Shown here piece after piece: positions 22,033-33,321 of a DNA stretch of 64,000 nucleotides. Within the stretch, counting starts at the first letter, position 1, and each line of letters begins with the position of its first letter. The notes below the pieces were generated by a model. The model ran no database searches. It was not told where the DNA came from and saw only the letters and a list, made by a program, of their open reading frames with translations. The stretch comes from Cliona cf. orientalis (taxonomy: Eukaryota; Porifera; Demospongiae; Clionaida; Clionaidae): contig OZ005689.1 in the NCBI GenBank assembly GCA_963930775.1, positions 28,594,044 to 28,658,043 on the forward strand, in the 5' to 3' direction. A program made the position numbers and the translations under genes.

Positions 22033-24072
22033 TGGAGTGGCTATTGATACCGACAAACCGGTGGCGATAACAGCCACAAAGCGTCTATTGACACCGATAA
22101 ATCGGTGATGCACGTACAACCACTTACTGGCTACCGACACGGGTCAGCGTTCAATCATTAACTTAATTGTAGTACTCTGACTTGCAGTTAACTACGTCCT
22201 CCAGCATTCAATCAATGCATGTAGCATGCACACATGCAGTGAGTTGGACGCCTGTGCAGCTCCGCCCATCATTAATAATATTTCTCTTGACGGTGCTCGA
22301 GCGCTCATCAAAATAATGTACTAACATACATACTGTACAGAATGTGTGAACATATACAGCGTATAATACACAATACATGTACACAATCACAGGGAGAGTG
22401 AGGCCAAAAGCCTGAGACGGCACCATTAAAGAGAAAGAACAGTTACGTCACCAGTTCTCATATCTTGACTTTACAGTCAATGTTAGTAGCACACACCAGG
22501 TCTAACCCTACAGTTACACTTCAGGCTGAAATGCGAGTGTCCTGGAGTGAATGGTACATTTCCTTTATCAGCACTTAACTCACAGTAGTGTACTGGTCAG
22601 TTGGAACACATAATATTATACTGTTCAATATCAGACACCTGCAGCACGTACAACTTTGTCACTCTTGGTCATTGCGTTGTAGTAATGATCACCAGTGTTT
22701 TGTGTTTTACTACTGGTTCCTCTTTCGCTCTCTCAGTGCCCATGGTATGGTGCATGCATAATATATACTGGAGTTCTTGATAAAATAAAATGGCAAAGAT
22801 TAGACAGCCTCTGATTAAAAATTACTGTGCATGTCTTGTCCTTATGAGGTCGTTTCAATGTTTCTTTGAGGGCCAGAGAGTTTAGGTTTGCCCCTGCCAA
22901 TAGAGATTAACCTGTGAGCACTCCTGAGAACCCTATATTATGCATAAGGGGCATTCACAAATTAGTTTAACTTAAGGCCAGTGTTAGTTGTAAACGTATT
23001 TCTGGTCACCCGCCCGCATGCTATTTTGGAGGCCGCCTGTTTTGGCCATTATTGTCATTATTTGGCACTGAGCATGCTCAGTTCAATTACCAAAATTAAT
23101 GTCACCATCCTGTCTGTGGTTTGTCCAGGAAATGTTCAAATTGTACAGGATATGCTTAGGTAAAATAATGGAATGATGAATAATGATAACCGCGCCCCCC
23201 CCCCCCCCCCCCCCCCACATGGTTAAGTGAGATTTGATATGACTAGAAACACGTTTGCAACAGTGGCCTAAGCGTCATTGTGATGCTAAGTTTTGCCCCC
23301 CCTCTCCCTTGCTTAGCGTCACACAATGTCTTTTAGATCAAAATAAGCAGTAGTCTATGTTCAAGCATGAGTAATACAGACTATCTTTTGTTCAAGGCTA
23401 CATCTAGAGCATACAAGTCATGTAGTTATTACAAGTTTTTACTGTCTGGTATGATATTCAGGTTTAGTATCACAGTTGTAACTTTCTTAGCATCATGGCT
23501 TCTACCCCTCCCCCCTGACATCATAATGATGCTACAAGTTAACAAAGTAGTTTATGAACGGCCCCTAATTATACATGCATAAACAGATTCAAATCCGATG
23601 TCTTCATGTGAATCAAAGTAGCTCATACATCTATGTACACTGAAATGTATGCACACATATACATATTGTCTTACAATGAGCTGTCACAGGGTGATTACTG
23701 TGGTTCTCCACAGGTGTGCTGAGCCTCGAGTGTGATCAGGATCATATAGCTAGGTCTGGTGTACCAGTACCCATGATAGTTTCTAGAGCAAGCATGGCAG
23801 GGTACTCATCAAGTTATTTTCCCTACATGAAACTGGTCACCTTTATCCTTTATATCTGTCAGAGTCCTATCATCGGTCGTAGGTTCACAATGGAGCTGAA
23901 CTGGCCACTTCAATAACATCCTTGTCACTTATCAGACCTTGACCTTGCGTACGCCGCGCTGTGCTCACGTCCCCGCCCACTGTCGGTGTCATTAGTCAAT
24001 TTGTGGTTCTTCGTGCCACCGACCGGTGGTAATGTTATTGCCACCGTTTGTCGGTGTCAATAGCCACGGCCA
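22033..24072. mobile_element. TIR element with perfect 8-bp duplication (superfamily unclear)
   Basis: Ends TGGAGTGGCTATTGATACCG and the complement near CGGTGTCAATAGCCACGGCCA are inverted. ATAAATAA flanks it exactly on both sides (22025-22032 and 24073-24080). Subterminal copies of an ACCGACAAACCGGTGG-like motif occur at both ends in both directions. No transposase is visible. The 8-bp duplication would suit hAT, P or KDZ elements. Confidence 0.78.
22948..23566. mobile_element. MITE nested in the 22-24 kb element
   Basis: GGGGCATTCACAAATTAGTTT at the left and the complement of AGTAGTTTATGAACGGCCCC at the right form imperfect TIRs of a GGGGCCGTTCATAAA type. It contains a poly-C run at about 23196-23216. 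No ORF. Limits are approximate. Confidence 0.55.
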
Positions 24073-24678
24073 ATAAATAAATCTTGGGGCCTATGGAACA
24101 ATATTATGCAATAATTTTTATACGCAGGTGAAGGATGGAAGAAGTAAAGAAAATGAAATGTATCAAAACTTTAAATTTCACTTTCATATCTCAGAAAACG
24201 CTGTTTGTTTTGTCAGAGTCATGGGGAAAGTCCCTGTTTATACGTACGTGTATTGCGCCAGTACATTATCAATCGCATGCAGTGACGTCCTGCGTATGGT
24301 AATGCCCACCTAAATTTAAAAATGTAATGAACGAGCTCTGAGATGGCACCTAGAAGAATGAGGTCAAATTAGTTGGCGTGGTAGACGTGTTCCGTTGCTC
24401 ATAGCGGTGAAAGGAGGAGAGAACGAAGCCTATGGAAAGGCTTGGAAGCAACACTGGGCAAGAAGAACGGTGCCGATGGTTGTCAACTGAAGCGATCCTC
24501 TAGTTTGTAATGAGAAAAGCCAATGAAAGGTAAGCTAGTTTGATCATAAATCGAGAATGCATGGTATGAATTCTTGTTGTGATGTAGCTAGATAGACTAG
24601 TAATAACATGGCTAAGTAGCTATGATAGTTCCTTTGAGTGTGATAGGCCTCAAACCCTGGTAGAGGGAGGGCTTGGTG
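24073..24678. other. No gene seen
   Basis: AT-rich sequence with only short random frames. I see no repeat ends or motifs I can support. Confidence 0.5.
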
Positions 24679-24924
24679 TAGCCTCGTACCCAGGCCGTTC
24701 AAAAGGACAAGGAGAAAGGGCCTGGTACACATTGCATGTACATGCACCAAAGGACCCTAGAAAAATGTGGGTTAATCGGATACTATTGTATACTGTACGT
24801 CATGCAGAACCTGCAAATGATCACTATGGTAACACGACCGGTCACTATAGAGACCCCAGCACATGCGCGTGCAGTATGTACCAGGCACTTTTTCCTTCTC
24901 TTGAAGGGTCTGGGAACGAGGCTA
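24679..24924. mobile_element. Small inverted-repeat element
   Basis: TAGCCTCGTACCCAGGCCGTTC at the left against GGTCTGGGAACGAGGCTA at the right; the inner arms also pair (GGGCCTGGTACA against TGTACCAGGCAC). A related end (AGCCTTGTTCCCAGGCCGTTT) occurs at 47517-47537. Confidence 0.65.
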
Positions 24925-24964
24925 GGCTTGGGCTTGGTGCTGCAGGTAGCACAATGGTACTACA

Positions 24965-25309
24965 CAGTGGCGGATCCAGGATTTCTAGAAGGGGGTGGTA
25001 GTACCAAGGTAGTATGGCATTGCGCGCAAAGCGCGCGCAAAATTTTAGAAGCCACGCCCACTTTAGGGCAAAACCACGCCCATTTCGATCGTTTTGAGAC
25101 AAATTACCAGCCCTACCAGTCCAATCGATCTGTTTTTGAACGAATTTTCTTCTAAAGCATTCTAAGGTGAGCCATAGCAGCAGTTTTCCTAGTTCTATAG
25201 CCAGAAAGGGGGGTTCCATTTAGTTTTATCATCAGTACTTCTTAGTGTTAGATGCAGCCCAAAGGGGGGTACACTTGCACCCCCCTTACCCCCCCTGGAT
25301 CCGCCACTG
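24965..25309. mobile_element. hAT-type MITE
   Basis: Perfect ends CAGTGGCGGATCCAGG and CCTGGATCCGCCACTG, a form common in hAT MITEs. Flanks GTACTACA and TTACAGCA are a plausible degraded 8-bp duplication. 345 bp, no ORF. Confidence 0.8.
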
Positions 25310-26434
25310 TTACAGCAGTGGCGTGCCATCACTTTATCTCCTGGTGTTCTATCACTGCAAACACAAGTCAGTCCATTTCCGCCCCTCCTCCATAGCAACC
25401 CCTCTGTAGCAATTCCAAGATGGTGATGAACCTCGGTAAGCTATTGATATCAAAGCCTGATGGAATCTTTCATTGATCGCTGCCATTGCAATGCTGACGT
25501 CTTATAAGTGATATAAAAAGTTGATGCGACCTGGAGCATCTTCCTCCACCCCTTCACATGCACTCATGTATAACAATCTATAGCTGCCAAACTGATTCAG
25601 TTTATTGACAAACACATCACCCAGGGGTGTTCCATTGATTCTATTGGCTACAACTTCATCTGGCTGGATCTATTGTAAGTGGACATGTGAGTGGTGTATG
25701 GTGTATGGTGTATGTATGTACATGTATGTGGCATGTATATGGTAGAATAATATTATTGTGCATGCATGTAACATGTAAACTAATTTTTATGAAAAGGCAT
25801 CACTTGTGTACATGTATGTACTTCCCCTGCACATAGTATACGTACATGTAAATGTATTATTCTTCAGCTTCACAATCTTTTGCTTATCCAGGTGACCATG
25901 AGGATGTCGCACCGCTTTCATCAGACCAATAGGCATGAACACTCCCAACTGGCTGCCTCTTCACTGCTGTAGGAACTCCCTTTCGATTTATGTCTGTAAC
26001 AGTCATTCCTACTACTTTCTGAAGCTGGTAAAGTATGGGACTAGTATAATACACACACAATGTACCTGTCCACTTAAAGATCGTGCATGTAGCTTTTATT
26101 GTGGAATTCTTTCACAAGTGCGAGGACTACACGAGGGGTCTGACCAAGATCTTCTCACTCAATCAGTGTATCACACACATATGCACACACATTGTAGGTA
26201 CCCAGATGTACATGTACTCTCAGAGAATAATATGTGGCTTGGTACGGGCTTTCCCTTCACTGCATGTTAGCAAAAGGAAATATGGCTCGTAAACAATGTA
26301 CAATTAAAGCTGATACATCTATATGGCTGTGTTACCATTAGGGTAGTGTAAGTACCTGACATTTGAACATGTAATTTATTTCTTGTTACAATTCTTTTAT
26401 TCTTTTATCTTAGCGTGTGGTTAGCTTGTAGAAA
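25310..26434. other. No gene seen
   Basis: AT-rich, with short GTATG- and CATGTA-rich tracts (about 25690-25860). Frames are short and lack any recognisable domain. Confidence 0.5.
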
Positions 26435-27178
26435 AAAAAAAGATTTCTGCAATAAATGTTTGGGGGAACTGGGAGCACTTGGGGAGATTATTTTTACACA
26501 GGCACGCAGAATGGATCGAAATACAAGATTTGATGACAGATTTTTTGATTCACACCTTAGAATTAAAGTTATGGCCGTTTGAAGTTTCCCCACATGTTTG
26601 TATAGGGAAGCCATGCGTTTGCAATGTTCTCCGCCCACGCGCTACGTGAAAAAGGGGAATACCCGTGGTGTGCGTTATTTAGAAACGTTCTCAAATTGTT
26701 TGCTTTGTATGGCTCTACTGTGCGCATCCTAGGTGTATTATGTCGTTTTCTGGACAATTTTTTTTCTGCTTAGTGTTCTGGTCTCCTTGAAATTACACAC
26801 TAAATAGAAAAAAATTTTTAAATAATGTAATTCACTGAGGACTCGGGAGCACTTGGGGAGATATTTTTGACATGGGCACGCAGAATGGGTCAAAACTAGA
26901 ATTTTGATGGAAGGGAATTTTGATTCACACCTTAGAATTAAAGTTATGGCACTTTAAAGTATTCCCATATGTTTATATGGGAAGCCATTCACTTACAATG
27001 TTTGCCCATAAAAGAAATTATGGGTGCGCGGGGTACGTTGACGACCCTTTACCAAACATTGTATATATGGCTATTTGGATGCCTGCTTGCATTGTATGGC
27101 TCTACTATGCATCCAGCTCGACTGTGAGGTGGTTTTCGGACCATTTTTTTCTCCTTAGTGTGTGGTCCCCTTGAAAAA
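26435..27178. repeat. Tandem duplication of a roughly 380-bp repeat
   Basis: 26460-26800 and 26840-27178 are diverged direct copies sharing GGGAGCACTTGGGGAGAT, TTGATTCACACCTTAGAATT, AAAGTTATGG and a tail with TTTTCTGGACAATTTTTT-like and TTAGTGT-TGGTCYCCTTGAAA. A third partial tail lies at about 32545-32595. This places two copies directly before the Ulp1 segment. Confidence 0.75.
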
Positions 27179-27655
27179 AAAGCTAATTAGGCCTAATTAA
27201 GCATGTGGGCGTGTTCCTGGCACTGTGTGGAGTGTGCGTTAATGCAGGTTTTGTTGCTTCCGATTGGGCGTGGCTTGACGGGCCAGTGTTTGGACATCGG
27301 GCCTGGGACTTGGCCATGGCGATAGGTGGGCGTGTCCCGGATGCGGTGGTGACCTTTGAACCCGGCCAGGAGGCTTTGGGGGCATGGCAGGAGGTCAAAG
27401 GTGAGGCCATGTCAGTCAGTTAATGAGGCACTGTACGCCGGTGCGATCGAGGGGACTGTACGGATGGACGGAAGCTGATGATGGTTTGAAGCAGATGTGG
27501 TTTTAATGATGTGTTGTTACCCTGCCCACACAGGAAATGAGGTAAGCTCTTGTGTGGGCGGTGTGGCAGAACGGCCTTGAAGTGTTTGGCCTTGAGGAAG
27601 CTGTGTGTTTTAATTGGGATTGATTGTGGGCTTCCGGTGGCCAGTCGGTACTTGA
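27173..27655 (+). mobile_element. Upstream non-coding part of the Ulp1 transposon segment
   Basis: GCTAATTAGGCCTAATTAAGCATG and the following 480 bp are the diverged inverse of about 15230-15715 in the non-autonomous element. Open frames here are not conserved between the copies and are not called as genes. Confidence 0.7.
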
Positions 27656-28582
27656 TTGAGAATGGTGGTCCTTGAGGCACAGGGTGGTGCTGTTTTGGGT
27701 GTGGCCTGGCCCCTCCCTTCCAGCTCGGCTTCCGGTCCATTGTGGATATTAAATGAACTGTGCAACTGTGGCCTAGCCAACCCTGCTGTTGAACATGTTG
27801 ACCTGACTGAGGATACCACAGTCGTGTCTTCAGCCGATAGCTCTGCAGTTGCAAGCAGCACCTGGGTATCCACTCCACTGTATTCCTTGCACGTAGATAA
27901 GAAACAGGAAATCCTTTCTCCTGATGGCTGGCTCACAGATACGGTCATTAGGGCCGCTCAGTCGCAGGAATTCCCAAAAATAGCCGGCCTGCAAGATCCG
28001 GCAGTTCACAGGAGTCTATCTTTCCAAATTCTCAAAGGAGAATTTGTGCAGGTCATATTCATTGGAGGCTGTCACTGGTGTACTATTTCCAATGTTGGAT
28101 GTGACGATGGAGTGGTCAATGTGAACGACAGCATGTACTCCAGTGCTTCCAGTGGGACAGTCAAATTGATTGCCAGCCTTGTGTTTAGTCCTGCTAAACA
28201 GCTTGTAGTGAGAATGATGGATGTTGGAAGGAAGTCAAATGGTTCCGATTGTGGAGTCCTTGCCTTAGCATTTGCATACGACATTTGCAGTGGTAATGAC
28301 CCATGCAAGATCAAGTACGATCACAGGTCTATGAGGCAGCACTTGGTAGAGTGCTTGGAGAAATGTCGCCTCTCTCGCTTCTGAGTGGTCAGTGAGCGTA
28401 GGACTGTGGGTGTCAGGCACACCCAATCAGTGGACCTTCACTGCTCCTGCCGCTTGCCCGAGAAAACAGGTGATAAATGGGCCGAGTGTGATGTATGTAA
28501 AACAAACACTGCATGGATGTTCCTAACAGTTTTTGAAAAAAAAGGTGTCCCCTGGAAGCGTAAATCATGTGCCGCAGTGTGA
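27656..28582 (+). pseudogene. Ulp1-like (C48) cysteine protease with C-terminal PHD-like finger, split by in-frame TGA
   Basis: The frame carries a Ulp1 core: His in FIGGCHWCTISN (about 28057-28092), an acidic partner in VNVNDSMY (about 28117-28140) and Cys in NGSDCGVLALAFAYD (about 28237-28281). The usual oxyanion Gln before DCG appears lost (VGRKSNGSDCG). A TGA at 28382-28384 ends the frame, yet the same frame continues open to 28582 through LHCSCRLPE, WAECDVCK and a C-terminal KRKSC, a degenerate PHD-type C-x-C...C-x-x-C. Such protease-PHD proteins accompany large invertebrate DNA transposons (KDZ/Zisupton-type among others). The start is uncertain: the frame opens with TTG, and the first ATG is at about 27662. 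The homologous non-coding part of the 15-kb element overlaps its first third, so the true start may be near 27770. Confidence 0.75.
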
Positions 28583-28589
28583 AACTCTG

Positions 28590-29530
28590 CCTTGTATTTA
28601 CGTATTGATTACCAGTCCATCCTCTCTCACATTATTTCCAACTGTTTTCTAGGACATGTCATGTCTCTGTCTATGCAATTATGCCTATATTGTGCATGCA
28701 TCTCTCTCTCTCTCTCTTTTAGTACTTGTGTATTTATGTGTATCTCACTCTCTCCCCTCTGTACTGTTGATATGTTGTCTGTATACTTCCAAGTATGTTT
28801 CTGTGGTCTCTCTCTCCCTCTTTCTTATTTACGCTTCTTTGTTTTAGAGAGTAATACCATTACTTATCGTTTCTCTTCCACACCAGTTTTAAAGGTGTGT
28901 CAAATCAATAATCCTAATGCAGGGATAGGTTTATTATGGAGTTTGGCTTGGGTGAATACTGTACAGTATGGGTTACTAAATACAATTAGCATTGGGTACA
29001 GGTACTGGTCATCAATTTACTGAGTACAGTTATTGAGCACTGGGTATATACTGGTATTGCTTATCAGTGACTTCATGGGTAATTTTTAACAGTGCAGTAT
29101 TAGTTTAATACTTCTTGAAACTTTCATGTAACAATCTTTGTTCACATCTAACTGGCACAATGTATTTGTTGGTAAAAAAATATACTGCATTAATTTTTGT
29201 ACAAGACGAAAATTTTTAGAATTTTGGTACTTTTGCTACTGTATCTGAGGAGTTGCACTCCTACTTCTACTCTGTCATAAATAATAGTAGTGGAGTAGCT
29301 ATCTTTATCGCTTCAAGCTTGAGATATATTCTCTTCACGACTAGGCTCTACCTAGCTAGTAGCCCTATATCATGTGCCAACATTTCACGAGTGTACATGT
29401 AGGACGAATTGCTTGAAAACGTAAGATTGTGAGGGCAGCAGATTTCAAGGAAATACATATTATTGTATTGAAAATGTAGCTGGGTGCTTATAATAAAAGC
29501 CACGCTATCTTGGTAAGGGTCTTGCCTGCT
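28590..29530. other. No gene seen; CT-rich short repeats
   Basis: Short CTCTCT tracts (about 28702-28720, 28808-28822) and AT-rich sequence. The long frame across the CT tracts is low-complexity and has no domain. Confidence 0.5.
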
Positions 29531-29534
29531 TCAG

Positions 29535-30330
29535 GCCATTGTTACATGAACATGCAACTAAAGCAGTGTGGCCAGAGCTCCTCCAGTTACTGGCTGGTAT
29601 GTACATGTATGTGTAGCTGCAGGATGTGATTATATGTACAACACCACAAGCAGTTGACTGGTTATTTTTGTAATGCCCTATAAGGAAGTGCACAAATGCC
29701 ATGTCATCAAACAGGGTTGTTCATTCAACTCTCTTTCCCCTTGTTGATGTCAGTTGCCTGAAGCTCCTACCCTGGGATGGTGTGATGAATCGTTGGTGTC
29801 TGATTGCTCTCTTTCCCCTTGTTGATGTCAGTTGCCTGAAGCTCCCACCCTCGGGTGGCGTGATGAATCGTTGATGGCTTCTGATTTTAATATTATTGTA
29901 GTTGCTTCCACTTAAACCCAAGGTAGTGTGGCCTGAGCTCCTCCAGTTTCAGCATACAACACCACAAACAGCTGACTGGTATTTCTTTGTACTACCTTAC
30001 AATGAAGTGCACAAATGCCAAGTCAGCAAACAATAATAACAGGTACATGTACCGTAAATCGTGAATATTTCGTTCTTAAAATATTTTCGGACAGACTGGC
30101 TTGTGCGAAAATCTAACGCACGAAATACATGCGCAATATATATTAATGATAATGCGGTACAGGGTCGTTTGTCCGAAAATTATTTAACACGAAAATTTAT
30201 TGCATGAAATATTCGCTATTTACGGTATGTTTCTGGTCTCAATAGCATTTCTCTCCTTGTTGATGCCACGGTCAGTTGCCTGAAGCGCCCACCCTCTTGT
30301 GGCGTGATGAATCGCTGATGGCTTTTGATT
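29535..30330. repeat. Minisatellite-like and duplicated block
   Basis: A unit of about 75-85 bp (CCTTGTTGATGTCAGTTGCC ... GTGATGAATCG) occurs at about 29737, 29817 and 30257. A second pair, 29550-29710 and 29918-30030, shares GTGGCC-GAGCTCCTCCAGTT and GAAGTGCACAAATGCCA. The pattern suggests an earlier duplication of an ordered pair of units. Confidence 0.75.
30052..30225. mobile_element. TA-flanked MITE (CCGTAAAT ends)
   Basis: CCGTAAATCGTGAATATTTCG at the left and the complement GAAATATTCGCTATTTACGG at the right, TA on both sides, 174 bp, so mariner-type by its target site. It interrupts the second copy of the duplicated block. Confidence 0.8.
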
Positions 30331-30748
30331 TTACTGTTGGAGTTGTGTTTCATTCTGTATCTCTCATTCTGTCTTGCATCTCAATATTTTCTCAAGAAAA
30401 TTAGAATGGAGCAGTATTCTTGTTCATTTTAGTCAAGGTAACTTTCACGTTCTTATATTTCATCAAGGATAAATGAACTGAAATAGCGTGATGCAGTGTG
30501 GAAACCCTTGACAACATCTCTCTCTTGACAACTGGCAGTCATATTGATGTGCTCATTGTAGCTGTGTGCTTATAGTCACACTGTCTTGGTAAAAGGGAAT
30601 TCTATATGCAAACAGAAAATCTAAACTTCGACCTCAAGCGTGCTACTTGACTAAGTAACTATATCTATTCGGAGACCTGTCAGCATCATTCGATTGTAAT
30701 ATTATAGTATGTATGTGAAGGCTTGTTGTATATGTGTATGTATTGTAT

Positions 30749-31116
30749 CAGGAGCATATGAGCCGCCCGAAGGGCGGGGAAGGAGCGTCCGACTACCGTA
30801 GGGTTGGCTGTAGTATGTGTTAGGCGAAGTCCTTAAGGCTACACTTCCTTATTTGGAACGTGCAGCTGATGTGGTGCATAGCAGATTACTTTTGTACAAG
30901 CCACACTGTACTAGCTAATTGACTTAGTCTGTAGTGTAGTGTGGTTGTAGACTGTGTACTACGGGCGGTGCTATCACTATGGAGCTTAACCAATGGAAAT
31001 ACCCTGCAGCTGGCCACTCCATATAAGGTCAAGCATTGCTAATGAACTTCGCCTAACACATCTGACACGCAGTCGGACGCTCCTTCGCCGCCCTTCGGGC
31101 GGCTCATATGCTCCTG
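30749..31116. mobile_element. Inverted-repeat element with 7-bp duplication
   Basis: Ends CAGGAGCATATGAGCCGCCC and its complement GGGCGGCTCATATGCTCCTG are near-perfect over about 45 bp. ATTGTAT flanks both sides (30742-30748 and 31117-31123). A second inner inverted pair is TGTGTTAGGCGAAGT/ACTTCGCCTAACACA. 368 bp, no ORF. Confidence 0.85.
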
Positions 31117-31411
31117 ATTGTATGTATGTATGTAATGGCCAATTCTTGGCTGGGCTACTTTAGAAGATCTCATTATCCAGAGCAGCTGCTGCACAGCCAG
31201 GTACACATAATCAGAGTTGGTGTTGGGAGGGGATCCAGTTTGTGCATTTACAAACTCCATGAATCAACCATTCCTTCTTTCTCTCCCTTGAAGTCGAGCC
31301 GGGGCATTGTGTAGTAGACAAAATGCTTCGAGGGTCACCTGTGCATCTGCCTCCGCGTAGCGTGACCTGGGATAGGAGCTACATGTACATCTAACATGGA
31401 TACATCAATAT

Positions 31412-32079
31412 GTGACCGGATTTGGGAAAATCCTCCGTATGGGATCCGCGCGTGATTCGCACAATGTGCGTTTTTATTAGCTCACGTCGAAATTTGTCAA
31501 AGTCCAGATTTTGTCATATACATATTGAACAACCCTTCTAAATGTTGCTGTCTTCTACGAAGGTTAGTCGTGCTATACGAAGGCGAAATAAGCCTTCATT
31601 TTGACCCACCTAGTCGGCACAGCCACCGTACACGGAGCCTGTTGCTATGGGCGATAATTAGAATTCCGAGTCTACCTAGATACAGCTAGATTCATCAAAC
31701 AACTGTACGTTCGCTCACCTTTTTAGCTTCTTAGAACAATCGTCTGTCGTTGTCAACAACGAAATTCAACTCTTGTTCGATCTTTACGTTCATTTCAAAC
31801 GGCTCCGCCTGTGTCCATTTAATTGATTACCGGGTCACGCGTAGTATGCGGAAACGCCATACGCGTGCATAGCAACGCCTTTAGACCGTAATTTCTCGAT
31901 TATTGGGGGTGTGGCGCGATCGCAAACAAAGCGCTGTATCTCAACAACGAAGTGTGCGATCGGCCTAAGACTTGAACGTGGGTTAGCTTTATAGCTTTAT
32001 GGTAGTGCTTATCAACCGTGCATCAAACTCAATTTTCTAAAAAAATCCCATACGGAGGGTTTTTCCCAAATCCAGTCAC
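31412..32079 (-). mobile_element. RepG copy 7
   Basis: Full length, ends GTGACCGGATTTGGGAAAA and the complement near TTTCCCAAATCCAGTCAC; ATAT on both sides (31408-31411, 32080-32083). The protein-like block on the minus strand has lost part of its 3' side (CTTCTTAGAACAATCG lacks the GGCATCTAA stretch). Confidence 0.88.
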
Positions 32080-32969
32080 ATATGGCATTTTTATTATTGT
32101 ACATGTAGCTCCAAAGCTAAAGGATGCACACAAGAGTTAGAGAGACGAGTTGCTATGTCCATGGACATTTGCTCTGCAGAGTGTAGTAATGTGTGTTTGT
32201 GTCTGATATTGTAAGCTAATATTGTATGGGGAAATGGTTAGGACAGCAATTTTTATATGGACAGGGATCAATACAGGATTTTTCATAGTTATTGCAGTGT
32301 GGTAGCACAGGGGGGTGGGGCATGCTCCCCCAGAATAATTAAGATTGTGTCTGAGACTGTTTTTGTGGTATCTTGGACCATACACAAACATTATATCACA
32401 CTCTACAATATGTAATACTTTGCAATTTTACTTTGGGGGGAGAGGGGGGTGTAGCCATGCATTTGGTGTGGTGTGCCCTATTGAATTTTAGTAAATTGGA
32501 TCCAGTGTGCCATAGGCTGTTTGCATAATTATATTTCTCTACTCTGTATTTTCTGGACAATTTTTGTTCTGTATAGAGTATTGGCTCCCTTAAAAAACTA
32601 CCTCGCCTGCTCTGGCCCTCTCACTCACGCACATTCACATGCACACTCCCTTCCTCTCGTGTTGCAAGGATAGAACAGTCTGCTACCTACAAATGGTGGT
32701 CTGTATGGGAGTTCATTAAATTTGTTTATTTTCCACATACTACATGTATTTAGTAGGTTTCTCTCCGGCTGAAGTAGGAGGAGAAATATGAGCCTTTAGT
32801 GTGTGATACGTTTTCATGGTGCATAAATTACAGCCTGAATTCCCCTTGCATTTGCAGCACCTTGACGAAAGCACTTAGCAGACTGTGTACGTAGTTACAT
32901 CCCCAAAATTACATGTGATTACCTATACTTAATTCCATGTATTTGGGGCGAGCTTGAGTGAGACCCACA

Positions 32970-33321
32970 CTCGTATTCGCTCGATCAGACGCCGCGGCTA
33001 CTATTCATTTCATTGCCCGAGTTTGTGCGGTGTTTATTAATAATACCAGTAGCTGCCAGGGAGGCAATCCTTAGAGAAACGGTCGATTGATACCACTGAT
33101 CTAGGAGATTCTGGCCACTTTGCTGATGTTGGAATTTGTTCTAGCCTGTTGCCATTGAAAAAGAGACGCGAGGCATGTCCACGTGCTGGTGTTCTCGAAC
33201 AGTAGGCGTGGCGCGGCTACTATTCGAGAGCAGCAACTATTTCGTTCGGCACTTCCGGAGGTGCGGCGACTATTCAAGAGCGGCAATTAATCAAGAGTGG
33301 CGTCTGATTGAGTGAATACGG
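32970..33321. mobile_element. MITE with CGTATTCRCTC ends
   Basis: CTCGTATTCGCTCGATCAGACGCC at the left and the complement of GGCGTCTGATTGAGTGAATACGG at the right. Internal short repeats of CTATTCGAGAGC/CTATTCAAGAGC type. No ORF. The end bases are approximate. Confidence 0.7.

Noticed and set aside
24732..25219. Frames of 89-139 aa on both strands
   Set aside because: They run across two MITEs, including their terminal repeats.
28592..29023. 143-aa frame rich in Leu, Ser and Cys resembling a membrane protein
   Set aside because: Driven by CT-rich low-complexity tracts; no start context or homologous pattern.
29535..30330. Spaced repeats considered as a CRISPR-like array
   Set aside because: Units are long, diverged and unevenly spaced, two unit types alternate, and the genome is eukaryotic.
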